Shown: positions 47,001-60,184, numbered from the stretch's first letter. The stretch is 64,000 nt of DNA from Glycine soja (GCF_004193775.1 NC_041018.1:32075940-32139939), one strand, 5' to 3'. Program-made: numbers and translations. The notes: generated by a model not told the origin, from the sequence alone.

Positions 47001-49613
47001 AGTGTAATGGCTGTAGCACTAGGTGTTGATTCCAAAAAAAAATCCTGAACAGAGACATCAGTGCTTTTTTTTTGGGGGGGGAGGGGGAGGTATCTTTTGG
47101 ATTTCAATCTCCAAAAATGAAATTACAGCTGTAATAGTAGTGAAAATGATGAAGACTTGGATTTAGTTGACTTTGTTATTTACATGCATGTTTTGTTTGA
47201 CATCCTTGACTTTTCATTTTTAATTATGAATGTCATTAATTGAGTAATTTGGATCATTTTTTAGAATTTATATGTATACATGTAAACTATTTAAAAAATT
47301 CAAAATACCGGGTATCTAGCTATAGTGTTTCAGGGCCTGGCCACTACATGCCACTATGCAGGATTTAAAACATTGTTATTGTTACAGAGAGGGAGTGGCA
47401 CCCACACACAAATAGCTTTCAGGACTCTGGTGCATATGAACTATGAGGAACTCTAATTTTGTAAGGCCAGAATTTGTTTTCATGATTGTATAAGATAAAA
47501 TCATCAACAGTTTCCAGAATGATCTTCCATTACATGGATTTCCAGAGCACAGTGCAGTAGATGCTTAAAGAGATAGACAATATCCACAAGTTTTTATTTA
47601 TTTATTTTGTAATTGGATATTTAATTATTTATTCTTTTCATAAGTTCCCTATCATTCTCAATCTAATACAGTAGTACTCATTTGAGTCATTTCTCTCTTG
47701 TACCCAAAACAAAAGAACTATAATCAAACCTAAAGAATATGTAAACCATGAAAAATGCACAGCATTAATTGTATAATGCTCCCAATAAGAACTCAAGTTT
47801 TTCCCAGTACCTGTGGCAGGAAGACATAACGTTTAAGTTGAAAATTAAGTACATCAGGCAATGTACGCAGCTTGATGCTGCGAGTAGCATCAACTCTCGT
47901 TTTACATGACTCACAGAAATATTGATTGTCACCATGAAGCTCTTCAATAGCAAGATAATCATCTAGGCTCTCATCTAAACCTTTCAGTCCCTTGATATTC
48001 AACTCTAACCCATAGAAGTCCTCCATTTTGGAAGAAGCCTCAGAGTCTCTTCCACATTGCGAACACCTGTAAAGCAAAGATAAAATTTAGAAAAGTGTAA
48101 CAGTCATAAACACAACTACTACTGGTCACATACATATCTAATATGAATGTAGAAGATATAAGTAATTTATTTGGGATCATTTGATCATAAAATACCAGAT
48201 TCACTTCTGACATATGAAGCACAGACACTTCAAGAAAGGCCGTGTTGGAAACATGCCAAACACTTCGTGTTAGACACAACACAACAGGACACTACAAAAT
48301 AGACATGGACACATCAAATTTTGTTGTGCTGCCGTGTCTGTGTCACTGTCATGTCCTCTGTCCATATCAGTGCCAATGCATCTTAGCTTTTGACCAACAA
48401 CGAGAAAAGGATTCTGAACAACCAGTACCATTAATTTTATTATCAATACCAAACAGTACTTAAAGACAAATGTAACAGCCAATTTAGTACAAAAAGGATA
48501 ATCAATAGTGTCATTTGGTAATATCAAATACATCATCAGAGGAAACAAAAATCATATATGCATTTTGTAGGAAGAATCAACAGCAGCTAAAAAAACAACA
48601 ATATTTTACATGTTAGCAGCATGAACATCATTCCCAAGATAATTGTTCTTTGGGCATTTTCCTGTATTTTTAAGAAGTGTGGGAAGGGAAGAATTAAAAA
48701 TAAAAGAGGGAATTTCAACATATTTGACAAATCTATGATATTCCAACAGTGCCATCCCCACAAAAGTAAAATAAAATTAGTAGGAAAAAACTATTCTATA
48801 TTATTCAACAAGTTACACACAATTACTGGTTCTTACGTTGTCACATGAGACACACTTCCTCGGAAAAGATCTTGAACTATTGTTCTTGCCTTGGCAATTA
48901 TGGAATGGCTCAAACAATGCTCAAGTAATGACAGAAGCAATGTCAGGAACTCGTGGCTATCCTGCTGAACTGCATTGTCTAACTCCAGTGTTTTTACAAA
49001 TGGAGAAGAATCTATGAAAGCCATTTTACTAGCATGCAACTGTACAAAAAGCCGAGTCAGTTGATCTAACACTGGTTGTTGTTGTAAAACATCTGGTTCT
49101 ACAGAAAATATGCCTTCTCGGAAAGATTTATTCATGAACAAGCACTGGAGTATACTGTTGGCATAGCATGTTGCACCAAGATTTGTCAGACCTGCAGGTG
49201 AACTATCAGAAGCACGAAGATCCATATTTGGGTCAGGACCAAGACTTTCAACAAAGTCAGACACCTTCTGCCATAGACCAGTCTTCCGGGTACCATTTGT
49301 TGGCGGAACCAATGCACAGAAGCAATTAGGGTTGTCTTTAGTATTAACACGACAGCCTGAACAGACTGGCTTCCAAATCATATACAGTTGATTTATATCA
49401 TCTTCAGTCACCGCACCCGTGTTGTGAATTTTCCTACACAATAAAACAACAAGCATGCAAAGTGTAACAATAAGCTCTAATCTCATTACATTTCATAATC
49501 CAAAACCCAAAGAGTGTCAGCTAGTAGTACCTCCATATGTCAGAAGTGCCACCACCACCATCATCCCCCTGTCTCTGCCTTTTATTTTTTCTTCGAGTTG
49601 CCAGTCTAGTCAT
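41063..49613 (-). CDS. UBP26: Ubiquitin-specific protease UBP26 (histone H2B deubiquitinase), 13 exons
   Basis: UBP26 removes ubiquitin from histone H2B in the nucleus and affects heterochromatin silencing and seed development in Arabidopsis. Exons: 49613-49531, 49433-48837, 48066-47811, 46336-45609, 45432-45324, 44666-44488, 44250-43966, 43889-43691, 43396-43325, 43083-42853, 42266-42003, 41383-41236 and 41157-41063. All have GT-AG borders and compatible phases and total 3246 nt, about 1081 residues; I recall about 1067 in Arabidopsis. The basic N-terminus ([14 protein letters not shown]) suits nuclear import. The Cys box is [20 protein letters not shown] with Cys near 117. The fingers carry CSQCGRD and FCESCK. 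The His box is [17 protein letters not shown] with His near 362, followed by [10 protein letters not shown]. After the peptidase come WADNLIPx[24 protein letters not shown] and a C-terminal ubiquitin-like part ([40 protein letters not shown]). It ends NGLSQVV. No break seen, so it is probably functional. Confidence 0.95.
46908..47375. mobile_element. MITE-like element in a UBP26 intron
   Basis: The left end CAAGGTTTTAAATAGCAC is matched in reverse by CAATGTTTTAAATCCTGC at the right end. The ends resemble those of the 127-bp MITE at 11430. The interior contains GTAGCACTAGCACCGCTATG-type repeats and a G-rich run near 47075. The flanking octamers do not match well, so the duplication is eroded or the boundary is off by some bases. 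Confidence 0.5.
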
Positions 49614-50600
49614 TGTACAACTATAAAACCTAACCCCTGAAAAAGGGACAGGAAACTAAACTCCTTGAGTAAAAAGAAAAGATGAACTAAGACAGTATTT
49701 CCGCATCCATTTTTTTAACTCTTATTAATAGCACAATTGAACCAAACTAAATCAACAGATAGTTATATTAGTTTCATCTTTTTAACTCGTGATCTAACAC
49801 CAATTATTAGTATGCTAGCAATAAAAACTAAAAAAATTGCAAACCACAGCACAGGACAATATTGGTTCATTGAATATACTACTAATGAAATCACATTTTG
49901 TTTCATAACAAATTACATAGCAAATATTGTTTAAAAAAACGAATAAACCAAAATTATCACAGAAAATTTTACACGAAACAGTGGCTATATTCATATCTAG
50001 GCAAGCACATTATCATATATTCATTACTTCATCACCATTATTCATAGCACACTGCACACCAGAAAGAAGAAAAAATCAAATTACATAAATATCACAAAGA
50101 GCTTAAAAGAACCCTAGAAACTCCAAACATCCAAATAAAAAAATCAACGGAGAAACGAAGGAACAAAGAAATGTGAAGCAAACGTATGATTCAATAAAAA
50201 AAATTAATAACAAAATTAATCAAATGCGAAAATATGATCCTAAAATCATTATATCAAGGCAGAGAGAATACCTAGGAGACAAAACGACGCTGCTCTAAAT
50301 TGTAAGATCGACAATCAATGACAAAACAAAGGCTATATGAAATAAAAACAATTTACAGAATAATTTTTTATGAAATTAATTTTTAACAAGAATTATTAGT
50401 GATAAGATAATTGTTAATTTCAGTATTTTGATATTTTATTTTCTAGTAGAATGAATGAATGAATGATTACCTTTCACATAAGGAGAAGGAGAAGAAAAAG
50501 AGGTTGCAGGGAATGGTGAAGGAAGGAAGGAAGGAAGGAAGAAGGTGAAAAGTGAGAATGAGAGTGTGAAAAGAGGGAAAAGGACAATTGGTTTGTCTTG
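49614..50600 (-). promoter_or_regulatory. 5' leader and promoter of the UBP26-type gene
   Basis: On the minus strand a donor (GTGAAAG, then gtaatc) at 50471/50470 ends a CT-rich non-coding exon. It contains a CTTC repeat (GAAGGAAGGAAGGAAGGAAG on the plus strand, about 50517-50541). An intron then runs to a point shortly before the ATG at 49613. Another small leader exon may end near 50273 (TCTCCTAG, then gtattc). A TGGGCC motif at about 50600 resembles the site II elements of plant housekeeping promoters. Confidence 0.5.
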
Positions 50601-51422
50601 GGCCAAGTAAGTATATGTGTGTTTTGGTGAATTGATGGGTCAATTTTGAGTCACAGTTTTCCCTCCTTCTGTGCTGTGACCTGTTGCTGGGGCAGAGCAG
50701 CAGAGGCTACACTCACACTTACACATTGCAAAAGGTGGTGGTTCTACTAGTACTTGTGGCATTCAGACTTGAGTCAATTTGGACACCAATTTATGGTAAC
50801 TTTGTTTTATGTGGGCAGTGAATTATAAATTTTATCACTTAATTTTTATTTTTATTATTTTGGAAAAAAAAATTATTACTTAAGTTTTGTTTTCATAAAT
50901 TTTATTATTTAAATTTTCAATTTTTGTGTATCTTATAACCATTGATGAAAGATGAATGATTTTAACTTATGATTTAATTTTTTGCATAAGTTATAATTAC
51001 AACGGATATAGAAAGTCATTTTTTTACATCAATTATAAATATTCCGAATATACAGAAATTTAGAAAAATGATTTTTATATTATTTTATTACCAATTTGAT
51101 GGTAGAATTTATAAAATATTAAAAATTTGGATGTTAAAATTCGTGGAAAAAAAAAAACTTAAGTGGTAAAAACTGTAAAGTTATGAAAGTTGAGAGATAA
51201 AATGTATAAAAATAAAACTTGAATGATAAAAGTCACACCATAGTGAAAGTTTAATGATAAAATTTACAATTAAGTCAATACAACGTTATAAAAAAAAAAC
51301 ATTATTAGCAGGAATCAAAGATCATTAGTTTATAATAGCTCACCAACTCTAGTAAATGGATTGAGCAAAATGGCTTAATATGTGGGGAGTGTAATAGTAA
51401 TTTTAAAGGTTTTTTAGTTAAA

Positions 51423-51476
<54 letters not shown>

Positions 51477-52680
51477 CAAATGATTTTAGAGATAAATATT
51501 ATGAAAATTATGAAGAAAAAAAATTAACAAATTTAATATATGCATGATAATTTTCAACTGAATAATCAAGAAAAAAAACTATATTACCTGTGTATGCTAA
51601 TGATAATTTTAGTTTTTAAATTAAAATATTTTGTTGGTGATTGTTAATGATAATAATAAATTTTAGAATTATTTTATTTTTATTTTTAAAACTATTATTA
51701 TAAAATTTAATAGAATTTATCATATATAATGATATGTAATTGTGTAATAGTGACAAAAATCTTTAAAAAAATTATTAATATATTATATTATTTTAATACT
51801 TTATATATTCTAATTTAAATTTTATTTAGATGTTTGTTGTTAATTTTTACTGAAATTAATTGTATCTAACTTTAAAAAGAATAGGTACTAATTTAAATGT
51901 AAATACATTATTATTGATATTTTAAATATTATTTTTCTAATTAAAATCAAAATTTATTTTCATAATGTACATTAACTTTTAATGCTAATTTTTATCATGG
52001 AGATAATATTATAACTTTAATTATAGAATAAGATTATAGGTTTTGCATTGCATTATAAAACCACAACTCACATCAAGTGAAAAAAAGGCAATGTGCCACA
52101 AAAAAATATTTCCAAATAATTTTATTTTATTTACATTTTGTTATTATTACATGAATTTATTTTTTATACATTGTCGGTGTACAAATTTTTACACTATTAA
52201 CTCATCTGAAATTATATTATATAATTTTTAAAGTAATTATACTAATGTGGTAAAAAAAAGTAATCATACCTTTTTTGTTTAGGTCAAAGATCACACGTAT
52301 TCCTTAACCCACCGTGTCAAAGACTAATCATTGCTCCAATGAAATTTTACAACAGTGGAAATTGAACACGAATTTTTCCACTAAATAAATTATTCTCACT
52401 GATGTAAACCATAAAAACTTAAATGGTCAATTAATTATTTATAAAAGCATTTAAAGTTTTCTCTTTTTACTTATTAACATTTGCTAACATTTAATTATGG
52501 AGTAAATAGGCATTTTGGTCCTTGACTTTTGACCTCTTTTGCAAATTAGTCCATATTTTTTGAAATGTAAAAAATAATCTTTATCTTTGCATAAGTTTTG
52601 CAAATAAGTTCTTCCATTAAATTTAAAAGTAACGCCGTTAGTAAAGTGCATTGTTGACAATTTTAGACTATCCAACATGA
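50601..52680. other. AT-rich intergenic DNA
   Basis: Very AT-rich with dense stops. It holds a (TA)n microsatellite at 51426-51474. No gene seen. Confidence 0.5.
51426..51474. repeat. (TA)n microsatellite
   Basis: An uninterrupted AT/TA run of about 49 bases. Confidence 0.95.
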
Positions 52681-52923
52681 CAAATTGTTTCAGATTGTGA
52701 CACGTAGACTAGACTTTGATGCAAAATTTAAAAAGTGGTCAAATATTTTCTTCTTCACTTGCTTCTTCTTTCTCAAATTAGGATTTCTAAAGTTTCTCTC
52801 CTCTCAATTCCAACATGGTGGAGTCTTAAGTGTGTGTGTTTCTCCTTGGTCTTATTTGTCCCCCTTGCTTCATCTTTTTCCTCCCCTCACTTCATCTTCT
52901 TCGTAGTGGACTTTGATTTCTTC

Positions 52924-53280
52924 ATGTCTGCAAGTGATAATTCTTCTGCATTTTTCTAGTAGTTGCCAATGCCACCATGGAAGACGTGCAACTATTCAAA
53001 CTGTAAGAACAAGGAAGAACCCAGGAAGGTTATTCTATACTTGTGCATTGTCCCAAACAGACCAAGATAACTGTCAATTTTTCAATAGGTTGAAAAAGAA
53101 AACCAAGTTTATAATCCTTCTTCTATCACAAGAGAATCAATGATAGTGGCTGATTTGAACCTACAAATTGAAGCATTGTAGAAGAAAATGAGAAATTTAA
53201 CAAACATTGTGTTGTTAGGTTTTTCAATTTTAATTGTAATGTTAGTTTTATGGGGAATATATTTTAGGAAAAATTTGTAG
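52924..53280 (+). pseudogene. GRF-type zinc-finger membrane protein, broken
   Basis: A small plant protein with an N-terminal GRF zinc finger and a C-terminal membrane helix. From the ATG at 52924 the frame reads MSASDNSSAF, then shifts by one base in a T run. The next frame carries CQCHHGRRATIQTVRTRKNP and GRLFYTCALSQTDQDNCQFF, with the GRF Cys/His set. A second shift near 53090 leads to ADLNLQIEAL, a TAG stop, then KKMRNLTNIVLLGFSILIVM and WGIYFRKNL with a stop at 53278-53280. That last part is a coiled coil followed by one membrane segment. Two frameshifts plus one nonsense codon make it a pseudogene. GRF proteins of this size are multi-copy in plant genomes. Confidence 0.75.
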
Positions 53281-54428
53281 TAGCATCTTTTTTATATTGT
53301 AAGTGTTGTTTTGCTAAAGAAATATTGTGAATAAAGTTCCTCAAGTTTTTGTTGCTACTGTCAGTTACTTTGCAGTTCCTCAAGTTTTTCATATGAAATT
53401 TGATTTAGGTCTATCTACTGTCAATTACTTTGCAGAACAATAGAATGATGCTAATGTTGATTGCATTGATGTTTGCTAATTAAAGGGGAAAAATGTAGTT
53501 TAATCAATTCACCTAAACCCATTTCAATTAAATATAATTTTATTTTTATTTATTTATCATTATCTAAACATATTCATTTATGTGTTATAAGCGCAACTTC
53601 TATTGCTTCTAGCTTTCCGTCACCTCTTCACCTTGCCTCTGCTCTTATGTGTTATGTGTGTGTTGATCAGTTATGTGCATCTCATTGGCTTGCTATGCAT
53701 TGACAGAAAAATATAAAGATTAAGTTAGGATTAAGACCGGTGATATTCTATTAAACTGTTAATTGTTGGTGTTTACTGCTATCAGATATGGTACAACAAA
53801 ATAATTGCCATATTTTCTGCTTATAATGCTTCTTGGCATTTTTTATTGACAACCAGTAGAAATTTGAGTTAATTTGGCTTCATCAACATTTTTCTTGTTG
53901 TTGTTCCCTAGTCCTTTGGCTTCATGAAAAATATGATATGGCTCACTCATCTGCCTACCTTCTCCCACTGCTATGATTATGAGTACTTTACAGGCTTTTG
54001 ATTTAGTATCCAGTGCACAAGTAATATTGATCCTAGGGTTTTCCCCTTTCCTTTTTAAAGAAAAACTTCGATTATTCTGCATAATGAGAAAATATAAGGT
54101 TTTGGGATCGATCGTGCGCCCCATTGAAGGATGGCAATGGATTTTCACACTTTGTTATGTGACCAAGTGAAACTTTCTTGACTTAAGGTCATAGAGTAAT
54201 GCCATGTGTTTGCTGATCCCACCAACTTAATGACACGGGCTGATCCCGAAAGAAATTATACAACAAAGGCAATCCTTGGATTCAAAAGGAATCCTAAGGA
54301 GTCTACATGAGTGACTATCATTAGATGAACCCTACTATCACAATCAGCTTTTGGCATTTTCCACGAGCTCTTGGTCGAATGATTTTTATTCTCAAATGTG
54401 CAAGTGCAAAACCTCGAGGATTCTTCCT
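53281..54428. other. Intergenic DNA
   Basis: AT-rich with no gene seen. The minus-strand frame at 53843-54148 (101 codons) has no recognisable domain. Confidence 0.4.
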
Positions 54429-54565
<137 letters not shown>

Positions 54566-55890
54566 ACTTTCTACAACAATCACAAGCGTGTGCGGATTTC
54601 ATTCTAGAATTCTAGCTTAAAAGCAAAATTAGTCATTCCTTGATCCACATGGGCTTGTAACGTGGTCAGGGATAAGAGGGCTATGAAAGAAAGGATTAGA
54701 GTGGCTCAAAGTTTGAGGGTTATATTGAGTAAGAACTTTGAGAGTCTTGCTTGTATTTTATTCATTTCAGCTCTACTCATTTTATCTTATACATTAATCT
54801 TCTATTGCACTTTTGTGCCTTTCTTGTAAAATATGGAGATCGTTGTCTCTCTTTTTTTTTCTTCACTCGCCTTTGGTGGATTTTATTTTCTTTTTTCTTT
54901 CCATTGTTGTCCAACTTCATGCATGTGTTGTTTGCATTACTCTTCTTGCTGGTTTAGCGGTGGTTCCAACTCAGGGTTTCTATTTTGCTTTTGCTATTTT
55001 CTTTTGTTGTTTTCAAAAAACAAATATGCTTTGGCTCAGGGGGCAACAAGGGATAAATTAGTGTTTGGGATGTTGAAACATGGCCATGTGTCATTTCAAA
55101 TCTTGACTAAGATCCTTTTGTAGTTTGGATTTTGGGACAAAACCTTAATAACACACCCCTGATTTTATTTTTTTATTTTATATCAACCCTAATTTTTGCT
55201 TAGGTCGCCTTTCAGGCTTTCAACCTACCGAGTGAGAAATTTTGATCTGCCCCTAGGTTTGCTTGGGGCTCATGCACGGTGTCTCTCATTGCCCGAGTGT
55301 AGGGCTCTGAGGTATCTATTGTTGTCTTTTGTCACGACCTTGTAGCTAGGAGAAATGAAAGAAACTGTGCAGATTCTCGAAAATGAATTTTCAAGGACGA
55401 GAAACATTTAAAGGATTTTCAATTGACAAATTAACTCGAATGACTCCTATTCTTGATACCTCACTTTCCTCACAAAAAGACAACTTTTAAGAATGATAAA
55501 ACGAGATCAGATGAATGTTTGTACTTTTCATTTGAAACACAGTCAATCAAACATTTTTTTTTTTTACTTTTTACTTTACTCGTCATTTATGGTACCCTCA
55601 CCAAACGTGTAGAACGAGTAATTTCTGATTGAACAGTTTTAGAAGTCAAACTCAGGAGCGTAGGTCACTTGAGCAAACAAACCATCTGCTTACATTCATA
55701 TTCCAGTGAAAGTTAAATAAGCAAAGATATAATTAAGAGAATGAGAGACATCAAATTTATCCATATTGTTAGCATTGTGACTGTTGTTTACAATAATGAC
55801 ATAAACTTGAAAATCCTAATGAGTCATTAAAGACATCTAATAACAACCTTCAAATTGTCCCATGCATAGTGTCGCTTGCCATGTCAGAAT
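54566..55890. other. Unassigned repeat-like DNA
   Basis: GC-richer patches (for example TTTGATCTGCCCCTAGGTTT and GCCCGAGTGTAGGGCTCTG near 55240-55310) suggest LTR or untranslated parts of a retroelement, perhaps the one whose gag remnant follows. I found no repeated ends. Confidence 0.3.
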
Positions 55891-56430
55891 TCACAAGCGA
55901 TTATCCTCCTCAAATTTTAGCCAGCCTGCATCAATCAGATTTTGCACCTTATATTTCAGGGTCATACAATGCTCAATGGAATGCCTCGGAACTCCTTTAT
56001 GATAAGCACATGTTGCGCTTGAGTTGTATCCTTGGAAAAATAGAGGTTGAGGAACCTTGGCTGGGGTTATGACTACCATTGCATTATTAAGTAGATATGG
56101 GAGTAAGTTAACATACGGCATCGAAATTGGGGTGGATTTTACAGGCTTCTTTGCTGGAATATTCCTTCCCTGGTTGGTGTTTTGGTTTGTGTTATGGGTA
56201 GTGTTTGGTATTGGATGTGCGGCAGGCGGGCTTTGTGGTTGATTTAGGGGTGACCTTTGTGGATGATTGAGCGTTCTTGGCTGATAGGGTGGTGGGTAAT
56301 GAAAAGGGTTGACATTGGCTGAGAATTGATATTGTTGAGCTGGTGGGAAATTTGGCCAGCTGGTTACTTCACCATGAAGTTATTTGGTGGCCCAGGCGAG
56401 CTAGCCTGGGCAAGCCAGGATTCAGAAAAA
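55891..56430 (-). pseudogene. Ty3-gypsy (Ogre/Tat-like) gag remnant
   Basis: On the minus strand a Gln/Pro-rich linker (FHYPPPYQPRTLNHPQRSPL, PIPNTTHNTNQNTNQ, GRNIPAKKPVKSTPISMPYV) runs into LLPYLLNNAMVVITPAKVPQ, TCAYHKGVPRHSIEHCMTLK and VQNLIDAGWLKFEEDN. The latter has the C-x-Y-H ... G-x2-x-H-S-x-E-x-C motif typical of this clade. Upstream frames are broken. No pol follows it here. Confidence 0.75.
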
Positions 56431-56779
56431 TCCTTAAAATGACCCTTTTGCCATCCCCTTTGGGTATTTTCGCATCCTTGATCAAAACATTGAATGATCA
56501 TCTGTTTCGCACTATAACGGGCGTTTAACACCGCAAGTCGACTAGCAAGGATCAAAAGATCAACAAAAAATAGTCCCCAGACGAAATTAGGGTATGACAT
56601 GGACAATATTTGTAACTTACATAGTTGTGACAACATGGATAACACATGTAATATGGTAATTAACGTGTCTTCCAATGGACGTTCATATAATTATTTCATT
56701 TACATCTTCATGAGTTGTTCAAATATTCAAATTAGAAAAAAGGCAGCTTTACAAAACATAAAAGGAAGAAATATTTATG

Positions 56780-57110
56780 GGGTTATGGTTTACGAGGTTT
56801 AGGATTTACTTATTTTAGAGTTTAGGGTTTATGGTTTAGTTGTCAGGATTCAAGGTTTAGTTAGTTTAGGTATGAGAGTTGACTTATTTTAGGGTTAGGA
56901 TTTAGGGTTTAAGGCTTAGTGAGTTAAGGCTTTAGTGTTACGGGTTATTGTTTAGTTTTTTAGGGTTTATGATTTAAGATTTAGTCTTTTTGGTTGACTG
57001 AGGGTTGATGGTTGAAGGTATAGGGGTTAGTTGTTAGGGTTTAGGGTTTAACATGAGGATTTATGGTTAACTTAGGGTTCATGTTAATGGTTTAGGGTTT
57101 ATGAAGATAG
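56780..57110 (+). repeat. Degenerate telomere-like (TTTAGGG)-related stretch
   Basis: GTTTAGGGTTTA and variants (GGATTTAGGGTTTAAGG, TGTTAGGGTTTAGGGTTTAA, ATGGTTTAGGGTTTATG) recur at irregular spacing over about 330 bases, separated by GGTTTA/GGATTTA-like words. Spacing and phase are not those of intact telomere DNA. Confidence 0.75.
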
Positions 57111-57439
57111 CATAAATATTAAATACCGCTCAATCATATTGCATACATATATCCTATACTACTTAATTAATCCCAACTATCTTCACGTGTCCTGTGTATC
57201 CTTCCTTTGTCTGAACTGAACATAAGCATTTCGTTGCTCAGTGACACCCTTGGCTAATCTTAGATAGTGCTCAGTCAGAGTGTATGCTTCAATTCCAGTA
57301 GTGGCCATCCTCATGTTGATTATGTGTTCCAAACTTTATGTTATCTTTTGGCAAGCGTTCTACGACATTGACAACAAAGTAGAAAATAATTATTGGAAGC
57401 ATGACATAAAAAATCACTAATAGTGAATTGAAAATATAT

Positions 57440-59214
57440 TATACAACTGCATGTCGAGGCATGTCTACATCAGCAGTTGCAGGTGCTAGTGGTTATGCCA
57501 TAGCTGCTACGTGGACGGGCTCTTGAGGAGGATCTGGTACAATAAATGTATCATCATGCACCACGGGTGGATGTCTAGGAGGCTTCCCAAGCTATGTCAA
57601 ACTCATGAAGGGGTGAGATATCCTATAGAACCACTCCATGTAGTCCGCTGCACACTGTCCAGGAGCACTACAAATTTGTCCAACTGGTGCAAGGTATTCT
57701 AAAAATTGAAGCCATCTATCGTCAATCTCCTCTATGGATAAGGATGGAGCAACAGGGAGTGGAGGAATGGTCTGAACATAACCAAATTGTCGCACTATCC
57801 TCTCTGGTTGGTGTCTAACAATAGATGAACCCCATCTAATATGTCCAGAAAATAATGAGATGAACTCAAATTCATTGAACACACGGTGGTCACCATAAGG
57901 AATCCAACACACAGTATCTGGATTCAATCTATCCAAGTGCTTATGATACGTCAACACTGGTAATGCCTTCCCAGACTTTCAGCGATAAGCATGTGGTTTC
58001 CTCTCATGGTAATCCTCATCACCGATAATGGAAGTAATTGTAGGGAAATGATTATAGATCCAACACAACACATATTAATAAAGAACAAATAAAACTTCAA
58101 ATCAATAGTAAATATAAAGTATAAAATTAATAACTGGAGGTAAAAAAATTTAATTGCCTGTAATAGAGTGATATATCTTGTAAGACGTTTTGTTGTATGC
58201 TTTGATGCATCATTCAGATTGTCATACATATGGACCAATGGAGCTGCTCCCACTAAATAGCTTCCATATTGGCTGAGGTCATGAAATGCGTCCAAGAATA
58301 CCACACTAATGTGTGTGGCACTCTTTTTAGCAAATAGTGTGCAATCTACTAGATGCAATAAATATGCTTGAGCTGCTAGGGTCCATGGTCTTGCGTCACA
58401 TTTGCTACGATAAATGTTTTGTAGCCAGGCTGGGCGAACATATGTCCCCCTGCATTGAAATGTCTCATATTTTGCTTCTTGTTTATTGACTTTAAGCAAC
58501 TAAACTAACAAGTCCATAGTTTGGTCTACATCAAGAGCATCGAAGGTATGAAAGGCATTTGTAATGGGCAGATGTAACAAGGATGTCACATCATCAAGGG
58601 TTATAGCTCTCCTATTGGTAGAGGAAAACTATTAGTTTCCTTGTGTCACCTCTCTGCAAAAGCAGATAAAAGTCCCTTGTCACCAATGTTCAACGAACAT
58701 GTAATCAGAGAACTTAATCTTGTAGCAGCCACTATGCCTTCAATCTCAGGTTCATGCCATTCAAATTTCTCTACTTTCCTCCCATGAGAGACCAACTTCA
58801 ACTCAGTACATTCCTGAAAAAAGTTAAAATTAATTAGTTTAAGTAAAATGATAAATAGTTATTCAAATATTATATAATCGAACAAATAACTAATTTTCCT
58901 GCCCAAACTCTAGTTGTCACATGATCAACATATGACGTCAACATTGATGTATCATGGGGTCCGCCTGGAAAACCCTCTATATCAACACCAACATGATTCG
59001 TAACTGGTTCCTGAGGCTGCTCATGAACCTCGTCAACAACATGATCCACATGGTTAACATCCTCAGCAATAGCTACAGTTGCTTGCTGTCTACATGCAGA
59101 TGTTGTCGGCCTTCGAAGCTTAGGGGCTTCTTCTGCATCACAACTAACATGTCTCCCTAAGGCTCTTCCTAAAAGTCTACCTAAAGCCCGACGCAATCCT
59201 CTAATTCTAACCAT
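57440..59214 (-). pseudogene. MAIN-like plant mobile domain protein, broken
   Basis: The plant mobile domain (PMD) occurs in MAINTENANCE OF MERISTEMS-like nuclear proteins and in transposons. The N-terminal exon starts at 59214 (MVRIRGLRRALGRLLGRALG, FPGGPHDTSMLTSYVDHVTT). The next, from about 58815, reads ELKLVSHGRKVEKFEW and GIVAATRLSSLITCSLN, has a TGA in place of a Trp in AFAER-stop-HKETNSF, a shift before TLDDVTSLLHLPITNAFHTF, and a stop after MDLLV. PMD sequence continues to about 58140 (WTLAAQAYLLHLVDCTLFAK, LVHMYDNLNDASKHTT). The last part is 58050-57592 (TYHKHLDRLNPDTVCWIPYG, DDRWLQFLEYLAP), with another Trp-to-stop change near 57985, and fades near 57440. At least three stops and a frameshift make it non-functional. 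Confidence 0.8.
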
Positions 59215-60180
59215 AATCTACAAATTTAAACAGTAATAACAATTAATGTGATCGTTCAAATAATATTTGAGTTTGATATTTCATAACAAATTTTTTGTCA
59301 TTCTATTAATAAAAAAACTAACTAACAAATTCAGTAATAAATCTTCTAAAATTCTATTGTATTATAAAATGCAGTATAATTTAACAAAGGTAATAAAAAC
59401 ATTTAAATTAACAATAAATGATTAATCTAGCAAACTAAAAATATCATCAAAATCAAACTACAATTTAATTTAAAATATTTTATAAATTACTATTTAATAA
59501 TTCATAAATAAATATTTAATTATTTTATAAATAACTATTTAGAATATAAAAATGAATTAAAATATTTATTTTTAAAATAATTAAATAACAAAAAAATTTA
59601 TACACTGATTTTTACAAAATTCATAAAAAAATTATTTAGTATATAAAAGAATTATTAGAAAAAAAAATAAAAAAATATAGTTAATTAAAAAAATATTAAA
59701 TAACAACAAAAATAAAAAATTAATTTTTAAATTAATAATTTATTAAATAATAAAATATAAAAAATACGAAATGAAAATCTGTATGTTCCATACAGATTGG
59801 CAATTTGTATGGATTTCCGTATGGTCATACGAATTCTCTAACACTATAAAAATTAAATTTTACGGTGAGATAGGGGTATTCATGGCAATGGTGACAACAA
59901 CAGTGATGGCAAGGGCAAGAGAAAACATGTTATGATCAGAACTATGAAAAGGATGATCCTAACATTTGAGGTCTAGGTCCCTCCAGAGAAAAGGTGAGAA
60001 AAAAAGGGTTTTATTTTTGCTTGTCCATTAGAATACAACATTCATTCTTATATAAGTAATGCTCTAACATATTTCTAATGGAATTTGGCTCTACTTGCCT
60101 TAGTGGAATTCAAATACAAGGAACCAAGGGAATAATTCCTAACATAAAGGGAAATGCTTGGCAAATAGCTAATCTTGGTG
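59215..60180. other. AT-rich spacer, possibly with the 3' LTR of the gypsy element
   Basis: 59215-59770 is extremely AT-rich. 59780-60180 has mixed composition and lies just past the end of the gypsy coding remnant, where its 3' LTR would be expected. No second copy is in the window to prove it. Confidence 0.35.
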
Positions 60181-60184
60181 ACCA

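Noticed and set aside
54833..55123. Overlapping Phe/Ser/Cys-rich frames that look like membrane segments
   Set aside because: They are produced by T-rich DNA, with no conserved motif.
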